From Streptomyces shenzhenensis (lineage in GTDB: Bacteria; Actinomycetota; Actinomycetes; Streptomycetales; Streptomycetaceae): DNA of 43,914 bases. The stretch covers positions 1 to 43,914 of the forward strand of contig NZ_JAJONF010000061.1 in the NCBI RefSeq assembly GCF_021462265.1, given 5' to 3'. Below the pieces are notes generated by a model that was given only the letters and a program-made list of their open reading frames with translations, did not search any database and had not been told where the DNA came from. Positions 23,141 through 31,022 of this stretch are shown here, piece by piece. The translations under genes were made by a program, and so were the position numbers. Each line of letters opens with the position of its first letter. The first letter of the stretch is position 1.

Positions 23141-23554
23141 TCACGGTCCTTCGCCGGCGGGGCCGCCGTCGTGTTCCCCGAGCAGGCGCTGCAGCAACTG
23201 CTCGTCCTCCTGGGAGAGTTCGGAGACGAACCGGGTGAGCACGGCCTCCCGGTCGGAACCGCGTTCCAGCAGGGTGTGCATCCGCTGGGCGGTGTCGGAC
23301 GCCTCGTCCCGCACCGGCGCGTACGCGTATCCCCGGCCCGCCCGGTGCCGTACCAGCGTGCCCTTGTCGTGGAGCCGGGACAGGATGGTGAGCACCGTCG
23401 TGTAGGCGAGGTCCCCGGGCAGCCGTTCCTGGACCTGCCGGGCGGTCAGCGGCCCGGAGGCGGTCCAGAGGGTGGCCAGCACGCCGCTCTCCAGCTCACC
23501 GCGCGCCCGCCGGCCGGATGCCTCGCCGGTCTCGCCGCTCCTCCGGTCGCGCAC
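23141..23554 (-). CDS. BlaI/MecI-family transcriptional repressor
   Basis: The 137-residue winged-helix repressor has PLTARQVQERL, then LAYTTVLTILSRLHDKG as recognition helix and RHRAGRGYAYAPV as wing, as in BlaI. The helical C-terminal dimerisation part from about residue 85 contains the region cut by BlaR1-type proteases. It is co-transcribed with the M56 peptidase. Two BlaI-like boxes at 23660-23698 lie between it and the divergent glycosyltransferase gene, so it likely represses both directions. Confidence 0.92.
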   Translation of the reverse strand: MRDRRSGETGEASGRRARGELESGVLATLWTASGPLTARQVQERLPGDLAYTTVLTILSRLHDKGTLVRHRAGRGYAYAPVRDEASDTAQRMHTLLERGSDREAVLTRFVSELSQEDEQLLQRLLGEHDGGPAGEGP

Positions 23555-23659
23555 CGTTCACCGTCCTTCAACCCGTGGTCGAGGCCACAGCCTACCCACA
23601 GTGCTACCACGGCATGGAGAACCGGCCGGGCGTGCTGGATGACCTGCGCGAAAGTCACC

Positions 23660-23698
23660 TACTACAAGTTGTACGAGTTCTGCTACTACATGTTGTAG
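23660..23698. promoter_or_regulatory. Two BlaI-type operator boxes
   Basis: TACTACAAGTTGTAC (23660-23674; perfect core TACAA-G-TTGTA) and CTACTACATGTTGTAG (23683-23698; one mismatch from perfect symmetry) resemble the actinobacterial BlaI box TACTACA-TGTAGTA. They lie in the 194-base region between the divergent BlaI and glycosyltransferase genes. Confidence 0.8.
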
Positions 23699-23748
23699 AG
23701 TTTCGCCGCTGCACTCCACCTGCGGAGTATCTGCGGAGGAACCCACCC

Positions 23749-25209
23749 ATGCCCCACCTCGGAAGTACGGTGCATCTGCGCGCCCTGGCGGCCGCCGCCC
23801 TGCGTCCCCGGCCCGGCCTCGCGCCCCGGCGCGACAGGTCTGCCGAGCGCGTCGTGATCGTCTCCGCGAGCATCGGGGCGGGTCACGACGGTGCCGCGCG
23901 CGAACTGGAACGCCGGCTGACCGCGGCGGGCGTCACGGTCGACCGGTACGACCTGCTCGACCTGCTGCCCGCCCGGATCGGCCGGGCCGTCCGCGACGGC
24001 TACCACCGGATGCTCGTCCGGGCGCCGTGGGTCTACCAGCACGTCTACACCAGCACCGAACGCGCCGGAGGCGGCGGTCCGCTGGCCCGCGCGCTGCTGC
24101 GCACCGCCGAGAACCGCCTGCTCGACGCCCTCCCCGCGGACACCGGCGCCGTCGTCTCCACCTATCCCGGCGCCAGCCGCGTCCTGGGCAGGCTGCGGCT
24201 GACCGGGCGTCTGGACGTGCCGGTCTTCACGTATCTCACCGACTTCTCGGTGCACCCGCTGTGGGTGGCCGAGGGCGTGGACGTCCACCTCGCCGCCCAC
24301 GCCGTACCCGCCGCGCAGGCCCGCGCCCTGGGCGCCCGGGACGTCCGGGTGGGCGGCCCGGTCACGGACCCGCGCTTCCGCCCCGCCGCCGCCGGACGCC
24401 GCCGGGCGGCCCGGGCCCGCTTCGGGCTCCCCGCGGACGCTCCGCTGGCGCTGCTGGTCGCCGGCTCCTGGGGGGTCGGCCCGGTCCGGCAGGTGGCCCT
24501 GGAACTGCGCGACCGCGGCGCGGTCGTCCCGGTCGTCGTCTGCGGCCGCAACGAGGCACTCGCGGGGCAACTGCGCGCCGACGGCATCGAGCACGCCTAC
24601 GGCTGGGTCGACGACATGCCCGGCCTGATGCACGCGGCCGACGTGCTGGTGCAGAACGCGGGCGGCCTGACCTCGCTGGAGGCCTTCGCCGCCGGGCTGC
24701 CCGTCGCCAGTTACCGCTGCATACCGGGCCACGGCATCACCAACGCCGCGGCTCTCGACCAGGCCCAGGTCGCCGCCTGGATCCGCGACCCGGCCGAACT
24801 CAGGGACATCCTGAGCGACTTGATCGACGGCCCGCGCGGCCTGCTGCAACGCGAGGCGGGCCGCGCCCTGTTCGCCGCCCCCGGAGCGGGCCCCGCGGAC
24901 GAGATCGCCCGCGCCTGCCGAACGATCGGCCCTCCGCCGGTCCCGCCCCGCCTCGACCCGCCGTCACCGCCGGCGGCCCCGGCCGGCGGCGCGCCCGGCC
25001 GCGCGCCGGTCCTCCGCCGGCCGCGCCCGGCCGTTCGCCGTCTCGCCGCCAGCGTCACCGCGGCCTGTGCCCTCTGGGCCGGCGCGGTCGGCACCGCCGT
25101 CGCCACGACCGGCAGCGGCCCGGGCGTCATCCACGCCATCGGCCACACCCTGGACCTCGACGACGACGCCCACCCCGGCGGCCCGCAGCAGGAGACCCAC
25201 CACTCGTGA
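23749..25209 (+). CDS. MGDG-synthase/MurG-like glycosyltransferase (GT28) with C-terminal membrane segment
   Basis: The 486-residue protein begins its fold with VVIVSASIGAGHDGAARELE (residues ~36-55), the acceptor-side loop of monogalactosyldiacylglycerol synthases. It also has VFTYLTDFSVHPLW and the donor-site region QNAGGLTSLEAFAAGLPVAS. Family members glycosylate diacylglycerol or lipid carriers at the inner membrane face. Unusually, a Pro-rich linker (about 395-430) leads to one hydrophobic segment (LAASVTAACALWAGAVGTAV) near the C-terminus. Start 23749 has GGAGGA upstream. The stop overlaps the deacetylase start (GTGA), and BlaI boxes precede the gene. Confidence 0.85.
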   Translation: MPHLGSTVHLRALAAAALRPRPGLAPRRDRSAERVVIVSASIGAGHDGAARELERRLTAAGVTVDRYDLLDLLPARIGRAVRDGYHRMLVRAPWVYQHVYTSTERAGGGGPLARALLRTAENRLLDALPADTGAVVSTYPGASRVLGRLRLTGRLDVPVFTYLTDFSVHPLWVAEGVDVHLAAHAVPAAQARALGARDVRVGGPVTDPRFRPAAAGRRRAARARFGLPADAPLALLVAGSWGVGPVRQVALELRDRGAVVPVVVCGRNEALAGQLRADGIEHAYGWVDDMPGLMHAADVLVQNAGGLTSLEAFAAGLPVASYRCIPGHGITNAAALDQAQVAAWIRDPAELRDILSDLIDGPRGLLQREAGRALFAAPGAGPADEIARACRTIGPPPVPPRLDPPSPPAAPAGGAPGRAPVLRRPRPAVRRLAASVTAACALWAGAVGTAVATTGSGPGVIHAIGHTLDLDDDAHPGGPQQETHHS

Positions 25210-25961
25210 CCACCCCCGCACGCCTGCTCCGCGCGGCCGCCTTCGCCGCCCTCCCGGCGCTCGCCCTGCACGCGGCGCCCGTGATCTCCACGTACGGCCC
25301 GCTGCGCAACCGTGCCATGCCCCGGCTCGCCGGCCGGGGCCGGCCCGACCACGTCGCCCTCACCTTCGACGACGGCCCGGACCCGCTGTCGACCCCGTTC
25401 TTCCTGCGGGCCCTGGACGAGCGCGGGATCCGGGCCACCTTCTTCCTGCTCGGCTGCCAGGCCCGCCGCTCGCCCGGCCTGGTCCGGGAGATCGCCGCGG
25501 CCGGTCACCAGACAGGCATCCACGGCTATCTGCACCGGCCGCTCCTGCTGCGCGGCCCCCGGGCCACCTACGACGACCTCGCCCGGGCCCGGGACACCGT
25601 CGGCGAGCTCACCGGACGGCCTCCGCGCCTGTTCCGGCCGCCGTACGGCGTGATGTCCACCGCGGCCCACCTGACCGCCCGCCGGCTGGGTCTCACCCCG
25701 GTGCTGTGGACCTGCTGGGGAGAGGACTGGACCGCCCGTGCCACCCCGGACTCCGTCCACCGCACGGTCGCCCGGGACCTGGACGGCGGCGGCACGATCC
25801 TGCTGCACGACTCCGACTGCACGTCGGCGCCGGGCGCCTGGCGCTCGGCCCTGGGGGCGCTGCCGCACCTCCTGGACGTCTGTGACCAGCGGGGTCTTGC
25901 CGTCGGGCCGCTGCGGGAACACGGAGTCCGATCCGGCGCCTGCACCCGCTCGGCACCGTGA
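25206..25961 (+). CDS. NodB-type polysaccharide deacetylase, secreted or membrane-anchored
   Basis: The 251-residue CE4 enzyme has TFDDGPD with Asp55-Asp56, the metal His pair in HGYLH (His106, His110), RPPYG (Arg144) and LLHDSD (His201). All five CE4 motifs are thus recognisable. The N-terminal hydrophobic segment (about residues 8-28) could be a signal or anchor. CE4 proteins remove N-acetyl groups from peptidoglycan or other polymers, altering wall charge and lysozyme resistance. Translation is coupled to the glycosyltransferase by a GTGA overlap. Confidence 0.9.
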   Translation: MTTPARLLRAAAFAALPALALHAAPVISTYGPLRNRAMPRLAGRGRPDHVALTFDDGPDPLSTPFFLRALDERGIRATFFLLGCQARRSPGLVREIAAAGHQTGIHGYLHRPLLLRGPRATYDDLARARDTVGELTGRPPRLFRPPYGVMSTAAHLTARRLGLTPVLWTCWGEDWTARATPDSVHRTVARDLDGGGTILLHDSDCTSAPGAWRSALGALPHLLDVCDQRGLAVGPLREHGVRSGACTRSAP

Positions 25962-25979
25962 GTGAACCTGCGCGGTAAT

Positions 25980-26003
25980 TTACTTGAGTTACGCAACGAT
26001 ATG
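25980..26003. promoter_or_regulatory. MarR-type operator shared with the 11.6-kb locus
   Basis: TTACTTGAGTTACGCAA at 25980-25996 contains the near-perfect 13-base palindrome TTGAGTTACGCAA. It matches both repeats at 11625 and 11653 in 15 of 17 bases. The similarity with the first repeat continues to ATATG at 25999-26003. It ends 15 bases before the MarR start codon. Confidence 0.75.
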
Positions 26004-26017
26004 GTAAACTGGCTGGT

Positions 26018-26554
26018 ATGTCCCCAGAACCGCTGCCAGCCGTCCCCGCCGCCACCCCGGAGGTCGTGGAGATCGAGCGTGCCCTGACGCGCATCACCTA
26101 CCTGAGCACCCGCGCCCGCCAGCACGAACGGCTGATGGCGCTCGCCGGCGTCCCGCTGGACCGCGCCGCGGTGGCCCTGCTGCGCCAGGTCGCCGACTCC
26201 GAGCCGCTGCGCCCGGGGGAGCTGGCCCAGCGGCTCGGAGTCGAGGCGTCCCATGTGACGCGTACCGTGCAGCAGTTGCAGAGGTCGGGCTACGTCACCC
26301 GTGTCCCCGACCCCGCCGACCGCCGTGCCCAGCGGATCGAGCTCACCGACGCCGGCCGGGCGGCCGTCGGCCGGGTCCGGGACGCCGGGGCCCGGGGCAT
26401 GCAGCTGGCCCTGAACGACTGGGAGCCCGAGCAGCTGCGGGAACTGGCCACGCTCTTCCATCGCATGGTCGACGACTTCCTGGCCTACGCGGTCGAGGAC
26501 GAACCCGGCCAGGAGACCGCCGGTCCGGTGCCCTCCGCCCACCGGACGGGGTGA
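26018..26554 (+). CDS. MarR-family transcriptional regulator
   Basis: The 178-residue protein has a winged helix with GELAQRLGVEASHVTRTVQQ as recognition region (about residues 68-88) and the DPADRRAQRIELTDAG wing. N- and C-terminal helices form the dimer. No cysteine is present, so it is not an OhrR-type thiol sensor. An operator-like palindrome directly before the gene suggests autorepression; the ribosome site is poor. The following DoxX and peroxiredoxin genes begin 184 bases later, beyond another palindrome, so co-regulation is possible but not shown. Confidence 0.9.
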   Translation: MSPEPLPAVPAATPEVVEIERALTRITYLSTRARQHERLMALAGVPLDRAAVALLRQVADSEPLRPGELAQRLGVEASHVTRTVQQLQRSGYVTRVPDPADRRAQRIELTDAGRAAVGRVRDAGARGMQLALNDWEPEQLRELATLFHRMVDDFLAYAVEDEPGQETAGPVPSAHRTG

Positions 26555-26692
26555 GGCGCCGGCGGACGCGGGACACGCCGTCGTCGACGGCCACCGGCGG
26601 TCGCCGCCGGTGTTCCGCGGCTTCAGCCGCCGCTCGGGCCCCGGTCCGGGGACCGGCACCACCTGGAGCAGGACCCCGCGGGGAAGGGGGCG

Positions 26693-26706
26693 TTACCGTC
26701 CGGTAA
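26693..26706. promoter_or_regulatory. Palindrome upstream of doxX
   Basis: TTACCGTCCGGTAA is an inverted repeat with 6-base arms, 31 bases before the DoxX start. It could be an operator or part of the promoter; no clear -35/-10 pair was found. Confidence 0.4.
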
Positions 26707-26737
26707 TCTCTGACGGCAGGTCATCAGAGGAGGCTCA

Positions 26738-27115
26738 GTGGGCCGGTCCCAACGTTCACCCCTGCTGCTCGCGGGGCTGCTGGCCGCGGCCGGTGTCGCG
26801 CACTTCGCGGCGCCGAAGTCGTTCGACGCGACGGTTCCCCGGGCGCTGCCGGGATCACCGAGAGCATGGACGTACGGCAGCGGGGCCGTGGAGCTGGCGC
26901 TGGCGGCGGGGATCGCCCTGCCGCGCACCCGCGCGGTGACGGCCCGGGCGGCCGCCGCCTTCTTCGTGGGCGTGTTCCCGGCCAACGTGCAGATGGCCGT
27001 CGACTGGCACAAGCGGCCCGAGCCGCTGAGGACCGCGGCTTACGCCCGGCTGCCGCTCCAGGTGCCCCTGGTGCTGTGGGCGCGCGCAGTCGCACGTGAC
27101 GAGGAGGGCCGATAG
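26738..27115 (+). CDS. DoxX-family small membrane protein
   Basis: The 125-residue protein has four predicted hydrophobic segments (LLLAGLLAAAGVAHFA, the GAVELALAAGIAL region, AAAAFFVGVFPANV, and LQVPLVLWARAVA) and matches the DoxX/DoxD-like family. Members associate with redox and thiol-stress proteins at the membrane. The GTG start at 26738 follows GAGGAGG. Its TAG stop is immediately followed by the ATG of the peroxiredoxin gene with no intervening base, so the two are made together. Confidence 0.82.
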   Translation: MGRSQRSPLLLAGLLAAAGVAHFAAPKSFDATVPRALPGSPRAWTYGSGAVELALAAGIALPRTRAVTARAAAAFFVGVFPANVQMAVDWHKRPEPLRTAAYARLPLQVPLVLWARAVARDEEGR

Positions 27116-27583
27116 ATGGCGGCACCTGTAGAGGTGGGAAGCAGGATCGAGGACTTCGCGCTGCCGGACGAGACCGGTACGACGCGGACCCTCACGGAGC
27201 TGCTGGCCGACGGGCCGGTCGTGCTGTTCTTCTATCCCGCCGCCCTGTCGCCCGGCTGCACCGCCGAGGCCTGCCACTTCCGGGACCTGGCCGCCGAGTT
27301 CGCGGCCGCCGGAGCCCGGCCCGTCGGGATCAGCGGGGACAGCGTGGAACGCCAGCAGGAGTTCTCCGGGAAGCACACGCTCGGCATGCCGCTCCTCTCC
27401 GACGCGGACGGCGCCGTCCGCGAGGTGTTCGGCGTGAAGCGGGGCTTCTCGCTCGTCCCCACCAAGCGGGCCACCTTCGTGATCGCCCAGGACCGCACCG
27501 TCCTGGAGGTCGTCCGCAGCGAACTGCGCATGAACACCCACGCCGACCGGGCGCTGGCCGCCCTCCGTGCCCACCAGGGCTGA
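27116..27583 (+). CDS. Peroxiredoxin, BCP/PrxQ type
   Basis: The 155-residue AhpC/TSA-fold thiol peroxidase has PGCTAEACHFRD with peroxidatic Cys48 and Cys53 five residues later. The C-x4-C spacing is the mark of atypical 2-Cys BCP/PrxQ enzymes. It reduces hydroperoxides in the cytoplasm using thioredoxin. It directly abuts the DoxX gene, giving a small membrane-redox unit downstream of a MarR regulator. Confidence 0.92.
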   Translation: MAAPVEVGSRIEDFALPDETGTTRTLTELLADGPVVLFFYPAALSPGCTAEACHFRDLAAEFAAAGARPVGISGDSVERQQEFSGKHTLGMPLLSDADGAVREVFGVKRGFSLVPTKRATFVIAQDRTVLEVVRSELRMNTHADRALAALRAHQG

Positions 27584-27640
27584 CCGGGCGGTCCGGTCCC
27601 GCGTTTGAAGCGCCGGGACACAGGTCCCATCCTGGGGCGT

Positions 27641-29992
27641 ATGGAGCATGTCGCTGCCGCGGCGGTCATTGATGCCCTGGGCCGGTTGACGGGGTGGAGC
27701 GAGGGTGCGCGGGTGCTCACCGGACACCGGGCTGAGGAGGTCGTCGGCAAGCCCGCCGCCGACCTCCTCGCCGAGGCGGTCCCGGACGGGGTGCTGGCCG
27801 CCCGCGCCGGGACCGTCACGCTGCGCCGTGCCGACGGAGGGCGCACGGAGATCGCCCTGATTGCCTGCCCCGTCCTCGGCCCCGACGGCGAGACCACCGG
27901 CTACGTGGTCACCGCCGGCCCGCCCCGGCAGGCCGACCCCACCCTGGCCGGCCAGGTCTTCGAGCAGGCCTCCATGTCCATGTCGGTCTTCGACGTGCGC
28001 CAGCGCTACCTCCGCTCCAACGCCGAGGCCTGCCACGTCATGGGCGTCCCCGAGGAGGCACTGCTCGGCCGCTTCTTCCCGGACACCGTCGAGGAGGCCC
28101 CGGACAACGAGGGCTTCCTGAGCCATCTGCGCCAGGTCGTCGAGACCGGCCGGCCGGTCCGCTACGAGAGCTTCACCGGCGCCCCGGCCCTGAACCGGGA
28201 GCGCGCCTGGAGCATCGAGATGTGGCCCCTGCGCGACCCCGCCGGCGAGCTGACCGCCGTCGCCCTGGCCGCCTTCGACAGCACCGATCAGTACCTGGCC
28301 CGGCTCCGGCTCACCCTCCTCAACGAGGCGGCCACCTCCATCGGCACCACCCTGGACGTGGTGCGCACCGCCGAGGAACTCGTCGAACTCCTCGTCCCGC
28401 GCTACGCCGACTTCGCCGGCGTCGACCTCCTCGACTGGGTCCTCGGCGCCGAGGAGCCCCCCACCGTGCCGGAGGGCGACATCACGCTGCGCCGGGTCGC
28501 CCACGGCTCCGCGACCGAGGGCACCCCCGAGGCCGTCGTACGGCTGGGCGAGAACGAGGCGTACCCGGCGGCGTCCCCGCCGGCGCGGGCGCTGCGCGAG
28601 CGGCGGGCGGTGGTCGGCCAGGCCGGCGAGCCCGAGTTCCGCCGCTGGATCGAGGATCGCAACGCACGCTCGCCCGAGGGCCGTGTCCACCGCCAGGGCG
28701 TCCACTCCGTGATCGCCGTACCCCTGCAGGCCCGCGGCGTCCTGCTCGGCGTCGTCGTGGGCGCGCGCATGCGCCACCCCGACGACTACGCCCTTGACGA
28801 CACCGTCTTCGCCGAGGAACTCGCCAGCCGCGCCGCCGTCTGCATCGACAACGCCCGCCGCTTCGCCCGCGAGCGCTCCACCGCCCTCGCCCTCCAGCAC
28901 AGCCTGCTGCCCAGTGGCATGCCCGGCCAGTCCGCCGTCGAGGCGGCCCACCGCTACCTGCCCAGCGGATCGCTGGCCGGCATCGGAGGCGACTGGTTCG
29001 ACGTGATCCCGCTCTCCGGCAGCCGGGTCGGCCTGGTCGTCGGCGACGTCGTCGGCCACGGCATCCGCTCCTCCGCCACCATGGGACGTCTGCGCACCGC
29101 CGTACGCACCCTCGCCGATGTGGACCTCGCCCCCGACGAACTCCTCACGCACCTCGACGACCTGGTCACCCATCTCGCCGCGGAGGGCCCCGGCGAGGAG
29201 GTCGCCGAGCTGGGCGCCACCTGCCTGTACGCCGTCTACGACCCCGTCTCCCGGCAGCTCGCCCTGGCCGCCGCCGGGCACCCGGCGCCGGCCGTGGTGC
29301 TGCCGGGCGGCGGCCGGGCCGAGCTGATCCCGATGACGGCGGGTCCGCCGCTCGGTGTCGGCGGTCTGCCCTTCGAGGCGACGGAGCTCGACATGCCCGA
29401 GGGCGCCGTCGTCGCCTTCTACACGGACGGCCTGGTCGAGGACCGCGAGCGGGACGTGGACCGCGGCACCGAGGAGATGTGCCGTGCGCTGAGCGTGCCC
29501 GCCGACTCCCTGGAGACCCTCAGCGACAACGTGCTCAAGGCCGTCCTGCCGGAACAGCCCTGCGACGACGTCGCCCTGCTGCTGGTGCGCACCCGCGCCC
29601 TGGGCGCCGACCGGGTGGCCACCTGGGACGTGCCGCCCGACCCGGCCGAGGTGGCGCGCTTCCGGCAGGCGGCCACCGAACAGCTCACGGCCTGGGGTCT
29701 GGACGAGGCCGCCTTCGTCACCGAACTCGTCGTCAGTGAACTCGTCACCAACGCGATCCGCTACGGCGAACCGCCCGTCCAGCTACGGCTGATCCGCGAC
29801 CGTGCGCTGATCTGCGAGGTCTCCGACGGCAGTTCGACCTCACCGCACCTGCGCCGGGCGCACGCCTACGACGAGGGCGGCCGAGGTCTGCTCCTCGTCG
29901 CCCAGCTCACCCAGCGCTGGGGCAGCCGGCAGACGGGCAGCGGCAAGACCATCTGGGCCGAACAGCCGCTGCCCGACGGCCCGTTGCCATAA
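27641..29992 (+). CDS. PAS-PAS-GAF-SpoIIE phosphatase-HATPase multidomain regulator
   Basis: This protein of about 783 residues has an N-terminal PAS-like domain (~5-95), a second PAS (~103-215, VFDVRQRYLRSNAEACHVMG), a GAF domain (~240-415), and a PP2C/SpoIIE phosphatase (~425-640). The phosphatase shows metal-binding Asp residues in GIGGDWFDV, VVGDVVGHG and FYTDGLVED. A GHKL anti-sigma-type kinase domain is at the C-terminus (~655-780, VVSELVTNAIRYG N-box, YDEGGRGLLL). Such proteins adjust partner-switching controls of SigB-like sigma factors by acting on anti-sigma-factor antagonists. Start ATG 27641 is preferred; an in-frame TTG at 27605 would add 12 residues. Confidence 0.92.
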   Translation: MEHVAAAAVIDALGRLTGWSEGARVLTGHRAEEVVGKPAADLLAEAVPDGVLAARAGTVTLRRADGGRTEIALIACPVLGPDGETTGYVVTAGPPRQADPTLAGQVFEQASMSMSVFDVRQRYLRSNAEACHVMGVPEEALLGRFFPDTVEEAPDNEGFLSHLRQVVETGRPVRYESFTGAPALNRERAWSIEMWPLRDPAGELTAVALAAFDSTDQYLARLRLTLLNEAATSIGTTLDVVRTAEELVELLVPRYADFAGVDLLDWVLGAEEPPTVPEGDITLRRVAHGSATEGTPEAVVRLGENEAYPAASPPARALRERRAVVGQAGEPEFRRWIEDRNARSPEGRVHRQGVHSVIAVPLQARGVLLGVVVGARMRHPDDYALDDTVFAEELASRAAVCIDNARRFARERSTALALQHSLLPSGMPGQSAVEAAHRYLPSGSLAGIGGDWFDVIPLSGSRVGLVVGDVVGHGIRSSATMGRLRTAVRTLADVDLAPDELLTHLDDLVTHLAAEGPGEEVAELGATCLYAVYDPVSRQLALAAAGHPAPAVVLPGGGRAELIPMTAGPPLGVGGLPFEATELDMPEGAVVAFYTDGLVEDRERDVDRGTEEMCRALSVPADSLETLSDNVLKAVLPEQPCDDVALLLVRTRALGADRVATWDVPPDPAEVARFRQAATEQLTAWGLDEAAFVTELVVSELVTNAIRYGEPPVQLRLIRDRALICEVSDGSSTSPHLRRAHAYDEGGRGLLLVAQLTQRWGSRQTGSGKTIWAEQPLPDGPLP

Positions 29993-30018
29993 GCGGCCGG
30001 GTGGCCGGGCGAACCGGT

Positions 30019-30453
30019 CTACTGGAAGTCGCAGCCCGGGTTCGGCACCGACTCGGCGTACGGCGAGCCGTGCGGCAGGACGTACAGCACGTCCAGGACC
30101 ACGTCGGTGTCACCGAGGTTGGCGCCCAGGTGCACATCGCCGGGGCCGGCCGGCTCGTACACCGTGCCGCCCCGGCGGTAGACGCCGTCCTCCTTGCAGT
30201 CGGAGTGGAAGTGACTGAGGGTGCCCTGCTGGACGTATCCGTAGACCGGACCGTCGTGATAGTGCCAGCCGGTGGTCTGGCCGGGCGGGACGGTGATCTC
30301 CCGCAGGACGTAGTCGGTGTCGCCGATGGTGGTCTGGCTGATCACCCTGCCGGTCACGCCGGGTCCGGCGGGGGTGGCATGGGCGGTGCCGCAGGTCAGC
30401 AGAGTGCCTGCGGCCACCGCCCCGGCCATGACGGTACGGAGCGCGGTACGCAT
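30019..30453 (-). CDS. Secreted cupin-domain protein
   Basis: The 144-residue preprotein has a signal peptide (RTVMAGAVAAGTLLTCGTAHA). In the LTCGTAHA segment a lipobox-like cysteine precedes Gly, but the -3/-1 positions are only a partial match. The mature part is a single cupin barrel with PPGQTTGWHYHDGPVYGYV (metal-binding His pair) and a second set around GDVHLGANLG. Two cysteines, in HSDCKED and PNPGC, may form a disulfide. The substrate is unknown. Start 30453 has AGGAGG upstream. Confidence 0.85.
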   Translation of the reverse strand: MRTALRTVMAGAVAAGTLLTCGTAHATPAGPGVTGRVISQTTIGDTDYVLREITVPPGQTTGWHYHDGPVYGYVQQGTLSHFHSDCKEDGVYRRGGTVYEPAGPGDVHLGANLGDTDVVLDVLYVLPHGSPYAESVPNPGCDFQ

Positions 30454-31022
30454 GGGTGGGGGCCTCCTGAACCGAAGATCGAGTACCTTCGCGAACATAG
30501 GCCCCCGCGGGGCAGGCCGGGGCGGGAACGGCCCAATCCGCCTGCGCCGCCGCGGCGCCGCCGCTCACCCGTGCGCCCGTTCCCCGACCGCTGCCCGGGG
30601 ACCTTGTCCTCCCGCGGTCCGGGGATCCTTGTCCTCCCGCGGTGCGGGGATCCTTGTCCTCCCGCGGTGCGGGCGACCGCGGATGCCGCGGCATCCCGTC
30701 CCTGGTCCATGCGGTGAACGCGGTCCGCGCGACGGACTCCGGCTCCGCCCCGTGCACCCGGGCTTCCCGCACCGTCGCCCCGTACGGCGGGTCCTTCCGT
30801 TCCGGACCGTCGAGCCGTTCGCGCGGCGCCGGCGGCGTCCGCCGGCCGAACCCCGTGCCGGCCTTCTCCCGCCTGTCACGGCCGCCCCCGCTCGTAGCGG
30901 CCGGGCAGCAGCGCTCCCCACCGCTCCCGGCTGCCCGCCGGTTCGGTGGACGGGGGCAGGCGCGGCCGAGGCGTCTGCGGTCGTGGCCCGACGGTCTCCC
31001 GGTCCGGGGTTTCGGGGTCCGG
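30454..31022. other. Non-coding, repeat-bearing interval
   Basis: No gene is recognised in 569 bases between the cupin gene and the ABC operon. It contains a 25-base tandem repeat (30602-30673) and a perfect 16-base palindrome GGATGCCGCGGCATCC (30681-30696). The remainder (30700-31022) has open frames but none with a recognisable domain or ribosome site. Confidence 0.5.
30602..30673. repeat. 25-base tandem repeat, three copies
   Basis: A unit starting CCTTGTCCTCCCGCGGT and ending CGGGGAT occurs at 30602-30626 and 30627-30651, with a third copy missing its last bases at 30652-30673. Copies differ at one base (C or G at unit position 18). Confidence 0.9.

Noticed and set aside
22126..23554. 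Beta-lactam sensing BlaR1-BlaI system
   Set aside because: The M56 protein lacks the penicillin-binding sensor domain and no beta-lactamase gene is present; the likely targets are cell-envelope enzymes.
30700..31022. Possible gene in open frames next to the tandem repeat
   Set aside because: No domain, start context or conserved-looking segment could be recognised on either strand.
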